Shown here: positions 52,851 to 61,350 of the stretch, piece by piece | How positions within the stretch are numbered: position 1 is the stretch's first letter | Layout of the letters: every line of letters begins with the position of its first letter | Assembly (NCBI GenBank): GCA_022819945.1 | Contig: JAJEGI010000108.1 | Location: forward strand, 136,880-200,879 | Origin: Candidatus Poribacteria bacterium | GTDB taxonomy: Bacteria; Poribacteria; WGA-4E; WGA-3G | DNA length: 64,000 bases | Direction of reading: 5' to 3' | Translations under genes and position numbers: made by a program | The notes under the pieces: model-generated | What the model was told of the DNA's origin: nothing | What the model saw: only the letters and a program-made list of their open reading frames with translations | The model's database searches: none

Positions 52851-53744
52851 ATGGGACACCGACAGATGTTTATATACCTCTTTTTGGTAGCACTGATGCC
52901 GCTGAGTGCTAAAGCATTCCCACCGGTTTCACCGGCAGGTGGCAACTATTTAGTCCTTGACGGGGTTGATGACTATGCTGTTTTGGATTTTGAAACCTTT
53001 GGTTATCTCTTACCGGATGGCACAGACGAATTTACCTTTGAAGCATGGATATATCTCACCGCACCGCCCGACAAAAAGGACACGACGGTATTGGTAATAC
53101 TCCATCAACAGGTGGATATGGTCATCGTGAATAATGAAGGTCAATTCAATGAACTGGCGAATGTGATAAATACCGATCCGCCGAAGGGGGACCTCGTCTT
53201 GCAAATGAATTCCTATCTTGATGGCAAGTTTGGTCGGACGTTGGCTTTCCCGATCTCGCTTGAGCTGAACCAGTGGTACCATATCGCTCATCAGGTAAAA
53301 GGGAATCAGGTAACGGCGATCGTCAATGATTTCGGGGGGACACATCAACACGGTCAACCGCTCGGCCATGATCGTGATCCTCGTAATTTGCGTCCAAAGG
53401 ACTTCGTGCTTGGCGGGTTTGGAGAGATAATTGTGATGCCTGGTCGTCCGCCAGCCAAAGCGTTTTTGGATTCCTTCACTGGCTATATTGATGAGGTTCG
53501 TATCTCAGCGGTGGCGCGTTACGATGTTGAGAAAAAGGGTTTCATGCCGCGCGGCAAGTTCAAAAACGACGCGAAGACGGTTGCATTGTGGCATTTTGAT
53601 GAACCCGGTGGCACACAGGAATTCTTAGATGCCTCGCGCAATGGACATCATCTGGCGGGTAAAAATGGCGCAAAGATTGGGAACGCGCTTGCTGTCAAAG
53701 TAGAAGAAAAACTCACCACAACATGGGGACGACTTAAACAATGA
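52851..53744 (+). CDS. secreted LamG/concanavalin A-like domain protein with conserved C-terminal tail
   Basis: 297 residues from ATG 52851 (AAGGAGATAAAA directly upstream; the frame extends to 52797). Signal peptide MGHRQMFIYLFLVALMPLSA. The LamG-type jelly roll is shown by LVLDGVDDYAVLDF, FTFEAWIYLTAPP, LELNQWYHIAHQVKGNQVTA, GYIDEVRISAVARYDVEKKG and TVALWHFDEPGGTQEFLDAS. The last residues KLTTTWGRLKQ repeat the tail of the TolB-like proteins at 35023 and 36019. Its stop overlaps the ATG of a small membrane ORF (ATGA), which is in turn followed by the second ECF fusion, suggesting one coupled operon. Confidence 0.85.
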   Translation: MGHRQMFIYLFLVALMPLSAKAFPPVSPAGGNYLVLDGVDDYAVLDFETFGYLLPDGTDEFTFEAWIYLTAPPDKKDTTVLVILHQQVDMVIVNNEGQFNELANVINTDPPKGDLVLQMNSYLDGKFGRTLAFPISLELNQWYHIAHQVKGNQVTAIVNDFGGTHQHGQPLGHDRDPRNLRPKDFVLGGFGEIIVMPGRPPAKAFLDSFTGYIDEVRISAVARYDVEKKGFMPRGKFKNDAKTVALWHFDEPGGTQEFLDASRNGHHLAGKNGAKIGNALAVKVEEKLTTTWGRLKQ

Positions 53745-53842
53745 AATCTGTAAAAAAGCTATCTATGGGCATTGTTGTTCTCATTCTCTTACTTATGCAA
53801 ATAGAATCCTTAAATCTGTTCGTGTATCATGGAGGGTTGTAA
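53741..53842 (+). CDS. 33-residue membrane peptide between the LamG and ECF genes
   Basis: The ATG overlaps the LamG stop (ATGA). The product is a short basic n-region (MKSVKKLS) and one hydrophobic segment (MGIVVLILLLMQ), ending GGL. The reading frame contains the GGAGGG ribosome site of the sigma gene and stops 2 bases before its GTG. It may be a coupling leader or the remnant of a secreted protein gene. The first ECF fusion also has a short signal-bearing ORF in the same place. Confidence 0.55.
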   Translation: MKSVKKLSMGIVVLILLLMQIESLNLFVYHGGL

Positions 53843-53844
53843 CA

Positions 53845-55731
53845 GTGGAAAACGATGCTCAACTGATTCGCAGAATTTTGTCAGGCGACGATGCGGCCTT
53901 CGATACTTTAGTCCAAAGGCACCAAAGGGGTGTCCACGCGCTTGCGTGGCGGAAGGTTAGCGACTTTCACTATGCCGAAGAAATTACGCAAGATACCTTT
54001 CTTCAAGCATACAAGAAGCTCTCAACACTCAAAAATCCGAATCAATTTGCAGGGTGGCTCTATGTCATCGCAAATCGACTTTGTATTAATTGGCTCCAAA
54101 GACACAAACCCGCGATGCAATCGCTGGAGGACACGCCTGTGGCAGAAATAGAAAAATCTTCTTATATCCATCATGCTTCGGAGCAGCGCGAAGTAGAAGG
54201 CAGCGAGCATCGTTATGCAATCGCCGAAAGACTTTTGTCCAAACTCCCAGAGAGCGAGCGTACAGTGATGACACTCCATTATCTGGGCGAAATGACAGCA
54301 AAAGAGATCAGTAAGTTCTTAGGTGTCTCCGTAAACACAATTACAAATCGACTTTGGCGGGCGCGAAAGCGTTTGCGAGAGGATCAAGAACTCATGGTTC
54401 AGGAGGTGCTCGGCGGTGTGCAGTTCCCCGCCAACCTCACCGAGAACATCATGCGACAGGTCGCTGACCTGAAACCGACACCGCCTCCGGTTGCGAAACC
54501 TCTGCTCCCGTGGAGTGCTTTTGGTGTGACGACCCTTCTGGTTGTCATGCTATTAGGTGCGACCAACCAATACCTCGTCCACTTTCAGAAACCGTATAGT
54601 TTCGAGGCAGTCGCCGAACCGACGGTTGAAATTGTTGATACCGCTATCCTTCTTGATATTGATTCAAAACCGGATCTGCGGAGCCAGGTCGGACGAGTGA
54701 CTTCCGCCGATAAAAACATCGGGGCAGGGCTGCAGGCCGCTGAAACGCCGCTTGTGTCCGATATCCAGCGGAATTCACCCGGGTCTACTCCGTTGCAGTG
54801 GACACGGAAAGCGGACATGCCAACCGCTCGAACGGGTTTTGCTACATCTGTCGTGAATGGAAAAGTGTTCGCGATTGGGGGTAACATACAGCTCAAAAGG
54901 GGCGAATTTGGGGATCTATCGGCTTCAACGGTAGAAATGTACGATCCTGAAACCGATACATGGGAACAAAAATCGGATATGCCGACAGCGCGGTCCGGTG
55001 TCTCTGTCTCAGTTGTGGATGGAAAAATCTACGCCATTGGTGGGACAAAAACAAAGATAATTCAGGCACCTCGCGGTTTCAGTTCCGAGAGTGAAGAACT
55101 CGCAACCGTAGAACGGTATGATCCGGTCACGGACACATGGATCCAGAAAGCGAATATGCCGACACCAAAGAAAACCATGACCTGTGTTGTGAACGGAAAA
55201 ATTTATGCTATTGGGGGGTGGTTAACGACGAAAGAAAAACCGCACTTAGAAACTGTGGAGGTATATGATCCAGGGACGGACACATGGGCAAAAGTCCAGA
55301 GTATGAACTGTGCGCGTTGTTCCGCAGCAATTAGTGTTGTGAACGGAGAAATCTATGCTATCGGTGGGCTCGGTTCGCCTCCTATTCAGGATCAGTCAGA
55401 TCTGTATCTTTCGAGCGTTGAAGTGTTCAATCCAAAAACGAATCAATGGCAGGAAAGAACAGAAATGCCTGCGCCGAAAGCGTCACACACAGCAAGCGTA
55501 ATTGATGGAAAAATCTATGTCATAGGTGGTTACTTTAAGGAAGATGGGGAATTTAAAAAACTTTCAACGATTGAAATCTACGATCCTGCAACTGAGCATT
55601 GGACGCAAGAGCCGGAGATGCCCATGGGTAAATGGGGACATAAAACTGAGGTGATAGATGGGCAAATCTACATTTTTGGCGGAGGTCCTGTTACGAGTGT
55701 CCAAGTTTACGACCCAAGAGGAACCCCTTAG
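53845..55731 (+). CDS. ECF sigma factor fused via a transmembrane helix to a six-bladed Kelch propeller
   Basis: 628 residues from GTG 53845 (GGAGGG upstream). The first 290 residues are a close paralogue of the fusion at 49178: FHYAEEITQDTFLQ, NPNQFAGWLYVIANRLCINW, LPESERTVMTLHYLGEMTAK, GVSVNTITNRLWRARKRL, ENIMRQVADLKPTPPPVAKP, and a transmembrane helix at about 222-240 (AFGVTTLLVVMLLGA). The extracytoplasmic part is different: six Kelch repeats of the form MPTAR-x6-SVVNGKVFAIGG (about residues 320-625), ending VQVYDPRGTP. Predicted topology has sigma inside and Kelch sensor outside. No separate anti-sigma gene is adjacent. Confidence 0.9.
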   Translation: MENDAQLIRRILSGDDAAFDTLVQRHQRGVHALAWRKVSDFHYAEEITQDTFLQAYKKLSTLKNPNQFAGWLYVIANRLCINWLQRHKPAMQSLEDTPVAEIEKSSYIHHASEQREVEGSEHRYAIAERLLSKLPESERTVMTLHYLGEMTAKEISKFLGVSVNTITNRLWRARKRLREDQELMVQEVLGGVQFPANLTENIMRQVADLKPTPPPVAKPLLPWSAFGVTTLLVVMLLGATNQYLVHFQKPYSFEAVAEPTVEIVDTAILLDIDSKPDLRSQVGRVTSADKNIGAGLQAAETPLVSDIQRNSPGSTPLQWTRKADMPTARTGFATSVVNGKVFAIGGNIQLKRGEFGDLSASTVEMYDPETDTWEQKSDMPTARSGVSVSVVDGKIYAIGGTKTKIIQAPRGFSSESEELATVERYDPVTDTWIQKANMPTPKKTMTCVVNGKIYAIGGWLTTKEKPHLETVEVYDPGTDTWAKVQSMNCARCSAAISVVNGEIYAIGGLGSPPIQDQSDLYLSSVEVFNPKTNQWQERTEMPAPKASHTASVIDGKIYVIGGYFKEDGEFKKLSTIEIYDPATEHWTQEPEMPMGKWGHKTEVIDGQIYIFGGGPVTSVQVYDPRGTP

Positions 55732-56130
55732 CGGGTTGACCTAAGTGGAAACGCGCAGATGCGTAAAAAAAGTCGGTAATTGAATTTCCAATATTCTTTT
55801 TTTTGGATGTGTCCCTTCTCGATTGGCGAGGTTCCTTGGGGAAAATACCCAAGCAAACACCTTGCCTTTTTCTTTTCCACTCAAGGTTACGCTCACTCAT
55901 CCCTTCTGTAGGAGCGAGTGTTTTTACTTGGGGTGTTTGATAGGGGTTTCTGCGGATTTCTTGTCGCTCGCGATCGTACCACCCGCGGATTACTGATAGC
56001 TTCCGTTTATACACCTATCACATTCCATTTTTCCTGCAAAAAATGTGGTGGTTATGATAGAATAGATGTAAATTGTGAACCCTGATGTGACGAGGTGCGT
56101 ACTTTAAGGTCGCACACAGATACCGAAATC
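55732..56130. other. gene-free spacer with repeat-like fragments
   Basis: No supportable gene. Fragments such as GAAAATACCCAAGCAAACAC and AGGGGTTTCTGCGGATTTCT resemble the internal arm of family A and D elements, suggesting a decayed copy. A run GGTGGTTATGATAGAATAGA near 56050 may hold a -10-like TATGAT for the next gene. Confidence 0.4.
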
Positions 56131-57210
56131 ATGAAAATTACTGACGTTAAAACTTACAACTTACGCTATCCACTTCTTGAACCCTTTGCGAATTCGCGGG
56201 GTTGGACGAACACACGGACTGCCGTTGTCGTTGAAATTTCCACAGATGCCGGGATTACGGGTTGGGGTGAAGGGATAAGTATTCCGTCCGCCTCGGCAAT
56301 CGAAACACATCTGATTGGACAATCGCCTTTTGAAACGGAACGGATCTGGGAGGCGATGCGCGGAAACATCGGTGCCTTGAGCGGGATTGACATCGCCTTG
56401 TGGGACATCATGGGTAAAGCATTTGATATGCCGATCTACCAACTCCTCGGTGGCGCGTTCCGGTTGAAGATTCCGGCTTACGCAAGCGGACTTTTCAAGA
56501 AAGACAAACCCGACATAACCGAAGCATTGATGGATGAGGCGAAAGGCTATGTTGATGCAGGGTTCCCTGCTGTGAAAATGAAGATCGGTTTCGGCGAGGC
56601 TTACGATGTGAAAAACGTTGCTGCAGTCCGACGCGCCATTGGCGATGACACGCTTTTCGCTGTCGATGCCAATTGTGGCTACGATGTCGGTACGGCAATT
56701 GACGTTGGGCAAAAGATATTAGACTGCGATCTCTTTTGGTATGAAGAACCGATTACCAGTGACGATGTGACGGGTTATCGTGAAATCCGCAACGCACTGA
56801 AGGTGAGAATCGCTGGCGGTGAGATGTTGCAAGGACGCTGGGCATTCCGCGATCTCATACAAGAACGCGGGTTGGATATTGTGCAACCGGATATAAGCAT
56901 CGCTGGTGGCTTCACGGAATGCCGAAAAATCGCGGCTATGGCGAGTGCAAACTATGTTCGGGTGTCGCCGCACATGTGGGGTGGTAGCATCCGTCTCGCA
57001 GCGACGCTGCACTGGCAAGCGACGCTTCCAGACGCGCCGCAGGCCCTCAACTCGATTCCTTCACTCTTGGAATTTGATATGACTGAAAATCGCCTCCGTA
57101 CGGCGTTGGCACGGCAACCGATACATGCTGTTGATGGGTGCGTTGATGTCCCAGAGGCACCCGGATTGGGAATTGAGATTGACCGAGATGTGTTGGAACA
57201 GTATGCGTGA
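56131..57210 (+). CDS. mandelate racemase/muconate lactonizing family enzyme (enolase superfamily)
   Basis: About 359 residues from ATG 56131; the frame extends to 56095 without a ribosome site. The capping domain is MKITDVKTYNLRYPLLEPFA. Barrel residues: KxK lysines in FPAVKMKIGFG, metal Asp in LFAVDANCGYD, metal Glu in WYEEPITSDD, third metal Glu in IAGGEMLQGRW, and general-acid region QPDISIAGGFTECR. HMWGGSIRLAA closes the barrel. This pattern fits sugar-acid dehydratases or racemases; the substrate is unknown. The DUF547 gene follows at once. Confidence 0.9.
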   Translation: MKITDVKTYNLRYPLLEPFANSRGWTNTRTAVVVEISTDAGITGWGEGISIPSASAIETHLIGQSPFETERIWEAMRGNIGALSGIDIALWDIMGKAFDMPIYQLLGGAFRLKIPAYASGLFKKDKPDITEALMDEAKGYVDAGFPAVKMKIGFGEAYDVKNVAAVRRAIGDDTLFAVDANCGYDVGTAIDVGQKILDCDLFWYEEPITSDDVTGYREIRNALKVRIAGGEMLQGRWAFRDLIQERGLDIVQPDISIAGGFTECRKIAAMASANYVRVSPHMWGGSIRLAATLHWQATLPDAPQALNSIPSLLEFDMTENRLRTALARQPIHAVDGCVDVPEAPGLGIEIDRDVLEQYA

Positions 57211-57226
57211 GTCCTATAGTAAAAAT

Positions 57227-58036
57227 ATGAAAAACCGAATTCTGATTGTATGCCTCTTGTTTCTATCTGTCGTCAGCGTGATTTTTCTTTACCACTTTCG
57301 CGTTGAAGCGGATTCCCGAATAGAGCAGCCGCCAAGCGAAGCACCTTTTTCGCATGAACTGTTTGATGAGGTTTTGCAGGAACATGTTGACGGAGACGGA
57401 CGGGTCAATTATGCCAAACTGAAGGCAAACCCTGGAAAATTAGAGGCGTATTTGGACCTGTTGGCTGTTGCCAACCCTACGGAACTGTCTTACAATGCAC
57501 AGCTGGTGTTTTGGGTTAACGCTTACAACGCGCTTGTCATTAAAGGGGTTATTGATCATTACCCGACAACGAGTGTCCGAAAAGTCAAATGGTTCAACGG
57601 GTTTTTCTCTCGGCTTAAGTTTCAGGTTGCGGGTAAAACTTATACGCTTAATCAGATTGAACACGGCATTATCCGCACAGAATTTGCGGATCCGCGCGTT
57701 CACTTTATCCTTGTATGCGCCTCGACGAGTTGCCCACCTTTGGAAAGTCGGGCGTTTTCCGCTGAAACAATTGAGGAACGCCTTGAGACCGCAACGTTTA
57801 ACTTCGTTCAAAATCCTGAACAGGTTAGGATTGACCGCGCGAAACGTCGTGTCTATCTCTCGAAAATTTTCAAGTGGTATGATGACGATTTTGAGATAGG
57901 CTATGAGGGTGTAGCAGACTTTCTTGCTGATTACTTGCCACCCGAAGATGCAGATTTTGTATTAGCAGAGGACATAAAATTTCACCACTTAGACTACGAC
58001 TGGACCCTGAACGATCAGAAAAATAAAAAATTGTGA
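57227..58036 (+). CDS. DUF547 family protein, membrane-anchored or secreted
   Basis: About 269 residues from ATG 57227, which opens a signal or anchor segment (ILIVCLLFLSVVSVIFLYHF). An ATG at 57203 overlapping the upstream stop is an alternative. DUF547 parts: FWVNAYNALVIKGVIDHYP, VAGKTYTLNQIEHGIIR, DPRVHFILVCASTSCPPLES with Cys and His typical of the family, and VYLSKIFKWYDDDF. The domain is predicted to be papain-like or otherwise catalytic in some reports, but no function is secure. Predicted extracytoplasmic. Confidence 0.9.
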   Translation: MKNRILIVCLLFLSVVSVIFLYHFRVEADSRIEQPPSEAPFSHELFDEVLQEHVDGDGRVNYAKLKANPGKLEAYLDLLAVANPTELSYNAQLVFWVNAYNALVIKGVIDHYPTTSVRKVKWFNGFFSRLKFQVAGKTYTLNQIEHGIIRTEFADPRVHFILVCASTSCPPLESRAFSAETIEERLETATFNFVQNPEQVRIDRAKRRVYLSKIFKWYDDDFEIGYEGVADFLADYLPPEDADFVLAEDIKFHHLDYDWTLNDQKNKKL

Positions 58037-58119
58037 AGTGTACTAAAGTCGATAAGGTTGAAAAGTTGTTGTAACTTTAAGGACACTTCTAAACTTTCTT
58101 TTAAGGAGAATCCGTGTTT

Positions 58120-59163
58120 ATGGTAAATACTGCCGTTATCGGCTACGGATATGCCGGACGTGCCTTTCATTCCTATCTCGTCAGCTTGGCAGATGGCTTG
58201 AACCTTTACGCCATCGCGACGCGGGATGCTGAACGCCGTGAGGCTGCACGTGAAGCATACCCAAACGCGCAAAACTACCAAACGATCGACGAAGTGATCT
58301 CAGATGATAGCGTTGATCTCGTCGTGTTAGCCACGCCACACGACACCCACGCCGAACTCGCAATCAAAGCGATGGATGCAGGCAAGCATGTCGTCACAGA
58401 TAAAATCATGGCGATGAACACCGAAGAAGCGGACGCAATGATCGCCGCGAGCCAACGAAACGATGTCCTGCTCAGTGTCTTTCATAACCGTAGATGGGAT
58501 TGGGATTATAACACGATCCGAAAGATTATTGATGAAGGTTTGCTCGGAACTCCGTATCTCTATCAAGTGGCGATTATGCGTTACGGCGCACCCGGTGGCT
58601 GGCGCGGGGTCAAAAGCCAGAGCGGCGGTATCCTCTACGACTGGCCCGCACACTTCGTTGATCAAGCATTGCAGCTTGTAACGGCACCCGTTGAATCTGT
58701 CTTCTGCGATATTCACTACAACACAAGATGGGACACGGATATCGGTAACTACGGCAATCTTATCATTAAGTTTGAGAACGATGTCCGGTATCAGATTGAG
58801 ATTAGCAACCTCTCGAAAGCGGAGAAACCGCGCTGGTATATCGTCGGGGATTTAGGTGGACTGATCAAACACGGACTCGACCCGCAGGAAGGACCGATGC
58901 GCGAGGGTAACATTGATGCCGCACAACAAGACCCGGAAAACTACGCCAGAGTCTGGACCGCGGTAGGTGGCGAGAACCGCGAACTTGTCGTCAAAAGCGT
59001 CCAGACGACATGGAAATCCTACTATCAGAACATCGCAGACGTGCTAAACAAAGCCGAAGAACTGGTTGTCAAACCTGAAGAGATCCGTAAAGTGATGCAG
59101 GTCTACGATGCTGCGATGCAGTCTGCAGAGACGGGTGAAACTGTGCGATTGTTCAGATTATAG
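58120..59163 (+). CDS. Gfo/Idh/MocA family oxidoreductase
   Basis: About 347 residues from ATG 58120 (AAGGAGAA 9 bases upstream; a GTG at 58114 is closer than ideal). NTAVIGYGYAGRAFHSYLV is the GxGxxG dinucleotide fold. The family motif appears as HVVTDKIMAMNTEEADAM, with DK in place of the usual EKP. The C-terminal half includes GGILYDWPAHFVDQALQLV, matching the GGGxLxDxGxH position. A sugar or cyclitol dehydrogenase is likely; the substrate is unknown. Confidence 0.88.
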   Translation: MVNTAVIGYGYAGRAFHSYLVSLADGLNLYAIATRDAERREAAREAYPNAQNYQTIDEVISDDSVDLVVLATPHDTHAELAIKAMDAGKHVVTDKIMAMNTEEADAMIAASQRNDVLLSVFHNRRWDWDYNTIRKIIDEGLLGTPYLYQVAIMRYGAPGGWRGVKSQSGGILYDWPAHFVDQALQLVTAPVESVFCDIHYNTRWDTDIGNYGNLIIKFENDVRYQIEISNLSKAEKPRWYIVGDLGGLIKHGLDPQEGPMREGNIDAAQQDPENYARVWTAVGGENRELVVKSVQTTWKSYYQNIADVLNKAEELVVKPEEIRKVMQVYDAAMQSAETGETVRLFRL

Positions 59164-59291
59164 ACAGTAGTGTTCAGTTCTTGGCAGAATTATGCTTCAG
59201 AATTCCGAAATTGGCGTAATAATAGGTATTCTAAACTGGCATTATACTTGCTAAGTATCACATAAACAACTTGTCAAGAGGGAGAGAAGAA

Positions 59292-60407
59292 ATGAAAATC
59301 AAAACACGACATGGATTCATACTGGTGCTATTCCTCATGTTGGTTTCCGTTGTGCAAAGCGGTATAACCGCGCATCACGAGACGGGCGCGTCGGAATATC
59401 ACGAACTCAACGCACAGGTTATCGCAAGTATTGATCAAGGGTTGGAATGGCTCAAGGGACAACAAGCTGAAGATGGGTTATTTGCCAAGCACCCGGGCGT
59501 AACAGCTCTTGTCCTCACCGCTTTTTTACGGCATCCGGAGAACAAATACCCGGAAGCAGAACATCCGTTTATACAAAAAGGACTTCAGCGGTTAGTTGCT
59601 TTGCAACAACCGAACGGTGCAATCTACGATGTTGAGATGCAACCCGCACTGCCGAATTACAATACCTCTATCTCTGTGATGGCTCTTTCCTCAACCGGCA
59701 ACCCGAAATATGACGAAGTTATTAAAAAGGCGCAAGGTTTTCTGAAAAACCTGCAAGTCACAGATGAAGAGAGCGTCTATTTTGGTGGGATCGGCTACGG
59801 TAGCCGTCAGGACGTGAAAGATTTGTCCAATCTGAACATCGCGATTCAGGCACTCAAAGAGAGCGGTTCCGACGATCAAGAAGTCTGGGACAAGGCGATT
59901 AAGTTTCTCGAACGCACGCAGAACCGGAGTGAGAGCAACGATCAATCATGGGCAGGCAACGATGGCGGTTTCATCTATTCGCCTGACGGTGAAAGCAAAG
60001 CCGGAACAGATACCGCAGGAAGTCCGCGCTCTTATGCCAGCATGACTTACGCCGGACTGTTGAGCTTCATCTACGCAAATGTTGATAAAAATGATGAACG
60101 CGTGCAAGCCGCTTTCAAGTGGATACAAGAGCATTTCACGCTTGAAGAGAACTACGGTATGGGTGCACAGGGTCTCTACTATAACTACCATACAATGGCG
60201 AAGGCGTTGCGGCTTTATGGTCAATCAACCTTTGTAGACGCGAAGGGTATCTCACACGATTGGTACCGAGAATTTGCTGAAAAAATGATTGAATTGCAGA
60301 AGCCAGACGGATTCTGGATAAATGAGAGCAGCCGCTGGATGGAAAGAGATCCGAACCTCGTAACCGCTTACGTGATTCTCGGTCTTAATACTGCTTATCC
60401 GAAATAG
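59292..60407 (+). CDS. secreted prenyltransferase/squalene-cyclase-type alpha-toroid protein
   Basis: About 371 residues from ATG 59292 (GGGAGAGAAG upstream). Signal segment FILVLFLMLVSVVQSGITA. Repeated alpha-hairpin units with QQ/PDG-type turns follow: GLEWLKGQQAEDGLF, GLQRLVALQQPNGAIY, AIKFLERTQNRSES, AFKWIQEHFTLEENYGMGAQ and MIELQKPDGFWI. This is the prenyltransferase/squalene oxidase repeat fold. The DxDD cyclase motif is not seen, so this is probably a binding or unknown-function secreted member rather than a triterpene cyclase. Confidence 0.85.
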   Translation: MKIKTRHGFILVLFLMLVSVVQSGITAHHETGASEYHELNAQVIASIDQGLEWLKGQQAEDGLFAKHPGVTALVLTAFLRHPENKYPEAEHPFIQKGLQRLVALQQPNGAIYDVEMQPALPNYNTSISVMALSSTGNPKYDEVIKKAQGFLKNLQVTDEESVYFGGIGYGSRQDVKDLSNLNIAIQALKESGSDDQEVWDKAIKFLERTQNRSESNDQSWAGNDGGFIYSPDGESKAGTDTAGSPRSYASMTYAGLLSFIYANVDKNDERVQAAFKWIQEHFTLEENYGMGAQGLYYNYHTMAKALRLYGQSTFVDAKGISHDWYREFAEKMIELQKPDGFWINESSRWMERDPNLVTAYVILGLNTAYPK

Positions 60408-60424
60408 GTTTTTCTAATCATATC

Positions 60425-60509
60425 TACCAGTCAATCAAAGACACACTGCAGGCGGGGTTTAAAACCCCGCCTGCAGCAGTAGGGTCAGCTATGTACCAGT
60501 CAATCAAAG
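60425..60509. repeat. family A core palindrome flanked by 16-bp direct repeats
   Basis: CTGCAGGCGGGGTTT (60446-60460) and AAACCCCGCCTGCAG (60462-60476) are a perfect 15-bp inverted repeat with a 1-base centre. The identical sequence TACCAGTCAATCAAAG lies on both sides (60425-60440 and 60494-60509), the right copy inside the start of the next gene. This looks like an insertion with target duplication. Confidence 0.75.
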
Positions 60510-61315
60510 TCTCCGCGATTTCGTTGAAACCTATTAAATGGGATAAAGCCTCCAACGCCGAAAAATTGGAGGCTTTCTTCGTTGAAGCCGCTAAGGATGC
60601 CCCCGCGTTAATTTTGGCGACCGAGGGTGTATTGGAAGGCTATGTCGTCATGGATGTCATTGAAGGTAGAGCCACGCCAGAGGCGATGCTTGACATCTCA
60701 GAGCCACTTGATGGTGATTATATCCAACGATTCCGTCGGCTTGCCCGCCAACTCAAGACCTGTCTCTGCTTCGGTTTCGCTGAAAGATGTGGGACCTCTG
60801 TTTACAATTCTGCTGTGTTTATTGATAGCAACGGTGAAATATGCGGCACCTATCACAAAACACAGTTCGCCGAAGGCACCCATCCATCGTGGAACTTTAA
60901 TTGTATCGGCGAGACGATTCGTGCGTTTGATACCCCTTTCGGACGTGCGGGTATTCTAATATGCAATGATCGCTGGAATCCGTTGATTGCGCGGACGCTG
61001 GTTTTAGATGGCGCGCAATTCTTGCTGATTCCCTCCTACGGCTCGAAAGGTAAGTCGCAGAATCAGACGGTTCTCGCGAGAGCGCGTGAAAACGGTGTGC
61101 CGATTGTAGAGGCAAACGTCGGTATGAACCTCATCATCAGTAAAGGCGAAATCGTCGCGTACAAATGGGGCAACGATCAGATTAGTACGGCAGACATTGA
61201 GATTCCGTATCCGCCTTCCACCGAGGCAGCGCGTCGCTCGGAGCAAGCGTATTTACAAGCGCAGGGTCCTGAGATGGCAGCGCGCTATCAGAAGACCGTT
61301 GACCGTTTGCGGTAG
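60491..61315 (+). CDS. carbon-nitrogen hydrolase (nitrilase superfamily)
   Basis: 274 residues. The Glu-Lys-Cys triad of the nitrilase superfamily is present: Glu in LILATEGVLEGY, Lys in GTYHKTQFAEGTHP, and Cys in AGILICNDRWNPL. The family adds amidases, carbamoylases and ureidopropionases, and the exact class is unclear. Residues 2-7 are encoded within one copy of the 16-bp direct repeat flanking a family A palindrome. No clear Shine-Dalgarno lies upstream, perhaps because of that insertion. Confidence 0.87.
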   Translation: MYQSIKVSAISLKPIKWDKASNAEKLEAFFVEAAKDAPALILATEGVLEGYVVMDVIEGRATPEAMLDISEPLDGDYIQRFRRLARQLKTCLCFGFAERCGTSVYNSAVFIDSNGEICGTYHKTQFAEGTHPSWNFNCIGETIRAFDTPFGRAGILICNDRWNPLIARTLVLDGAQFLLIPSYGSKGKSQNQTVLARARENGVPIVEANVGMNLIISKGEIVAYKWGNDQISTADIEIPYPPSTEAARRSEQAYLQAQGPEMAARYQKTVDRLR

Positions 61316-61350
61316 GATGGTGCGATCCCTTAAATACCACGGGGTTTGTG

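Noticed and set aside
59292-60407. Squalene or hopene cyclase
   Set aside because: The protein is short, secreted and lacks a visible DxDD motif; only the alpha-toroid repeat fold is supported.
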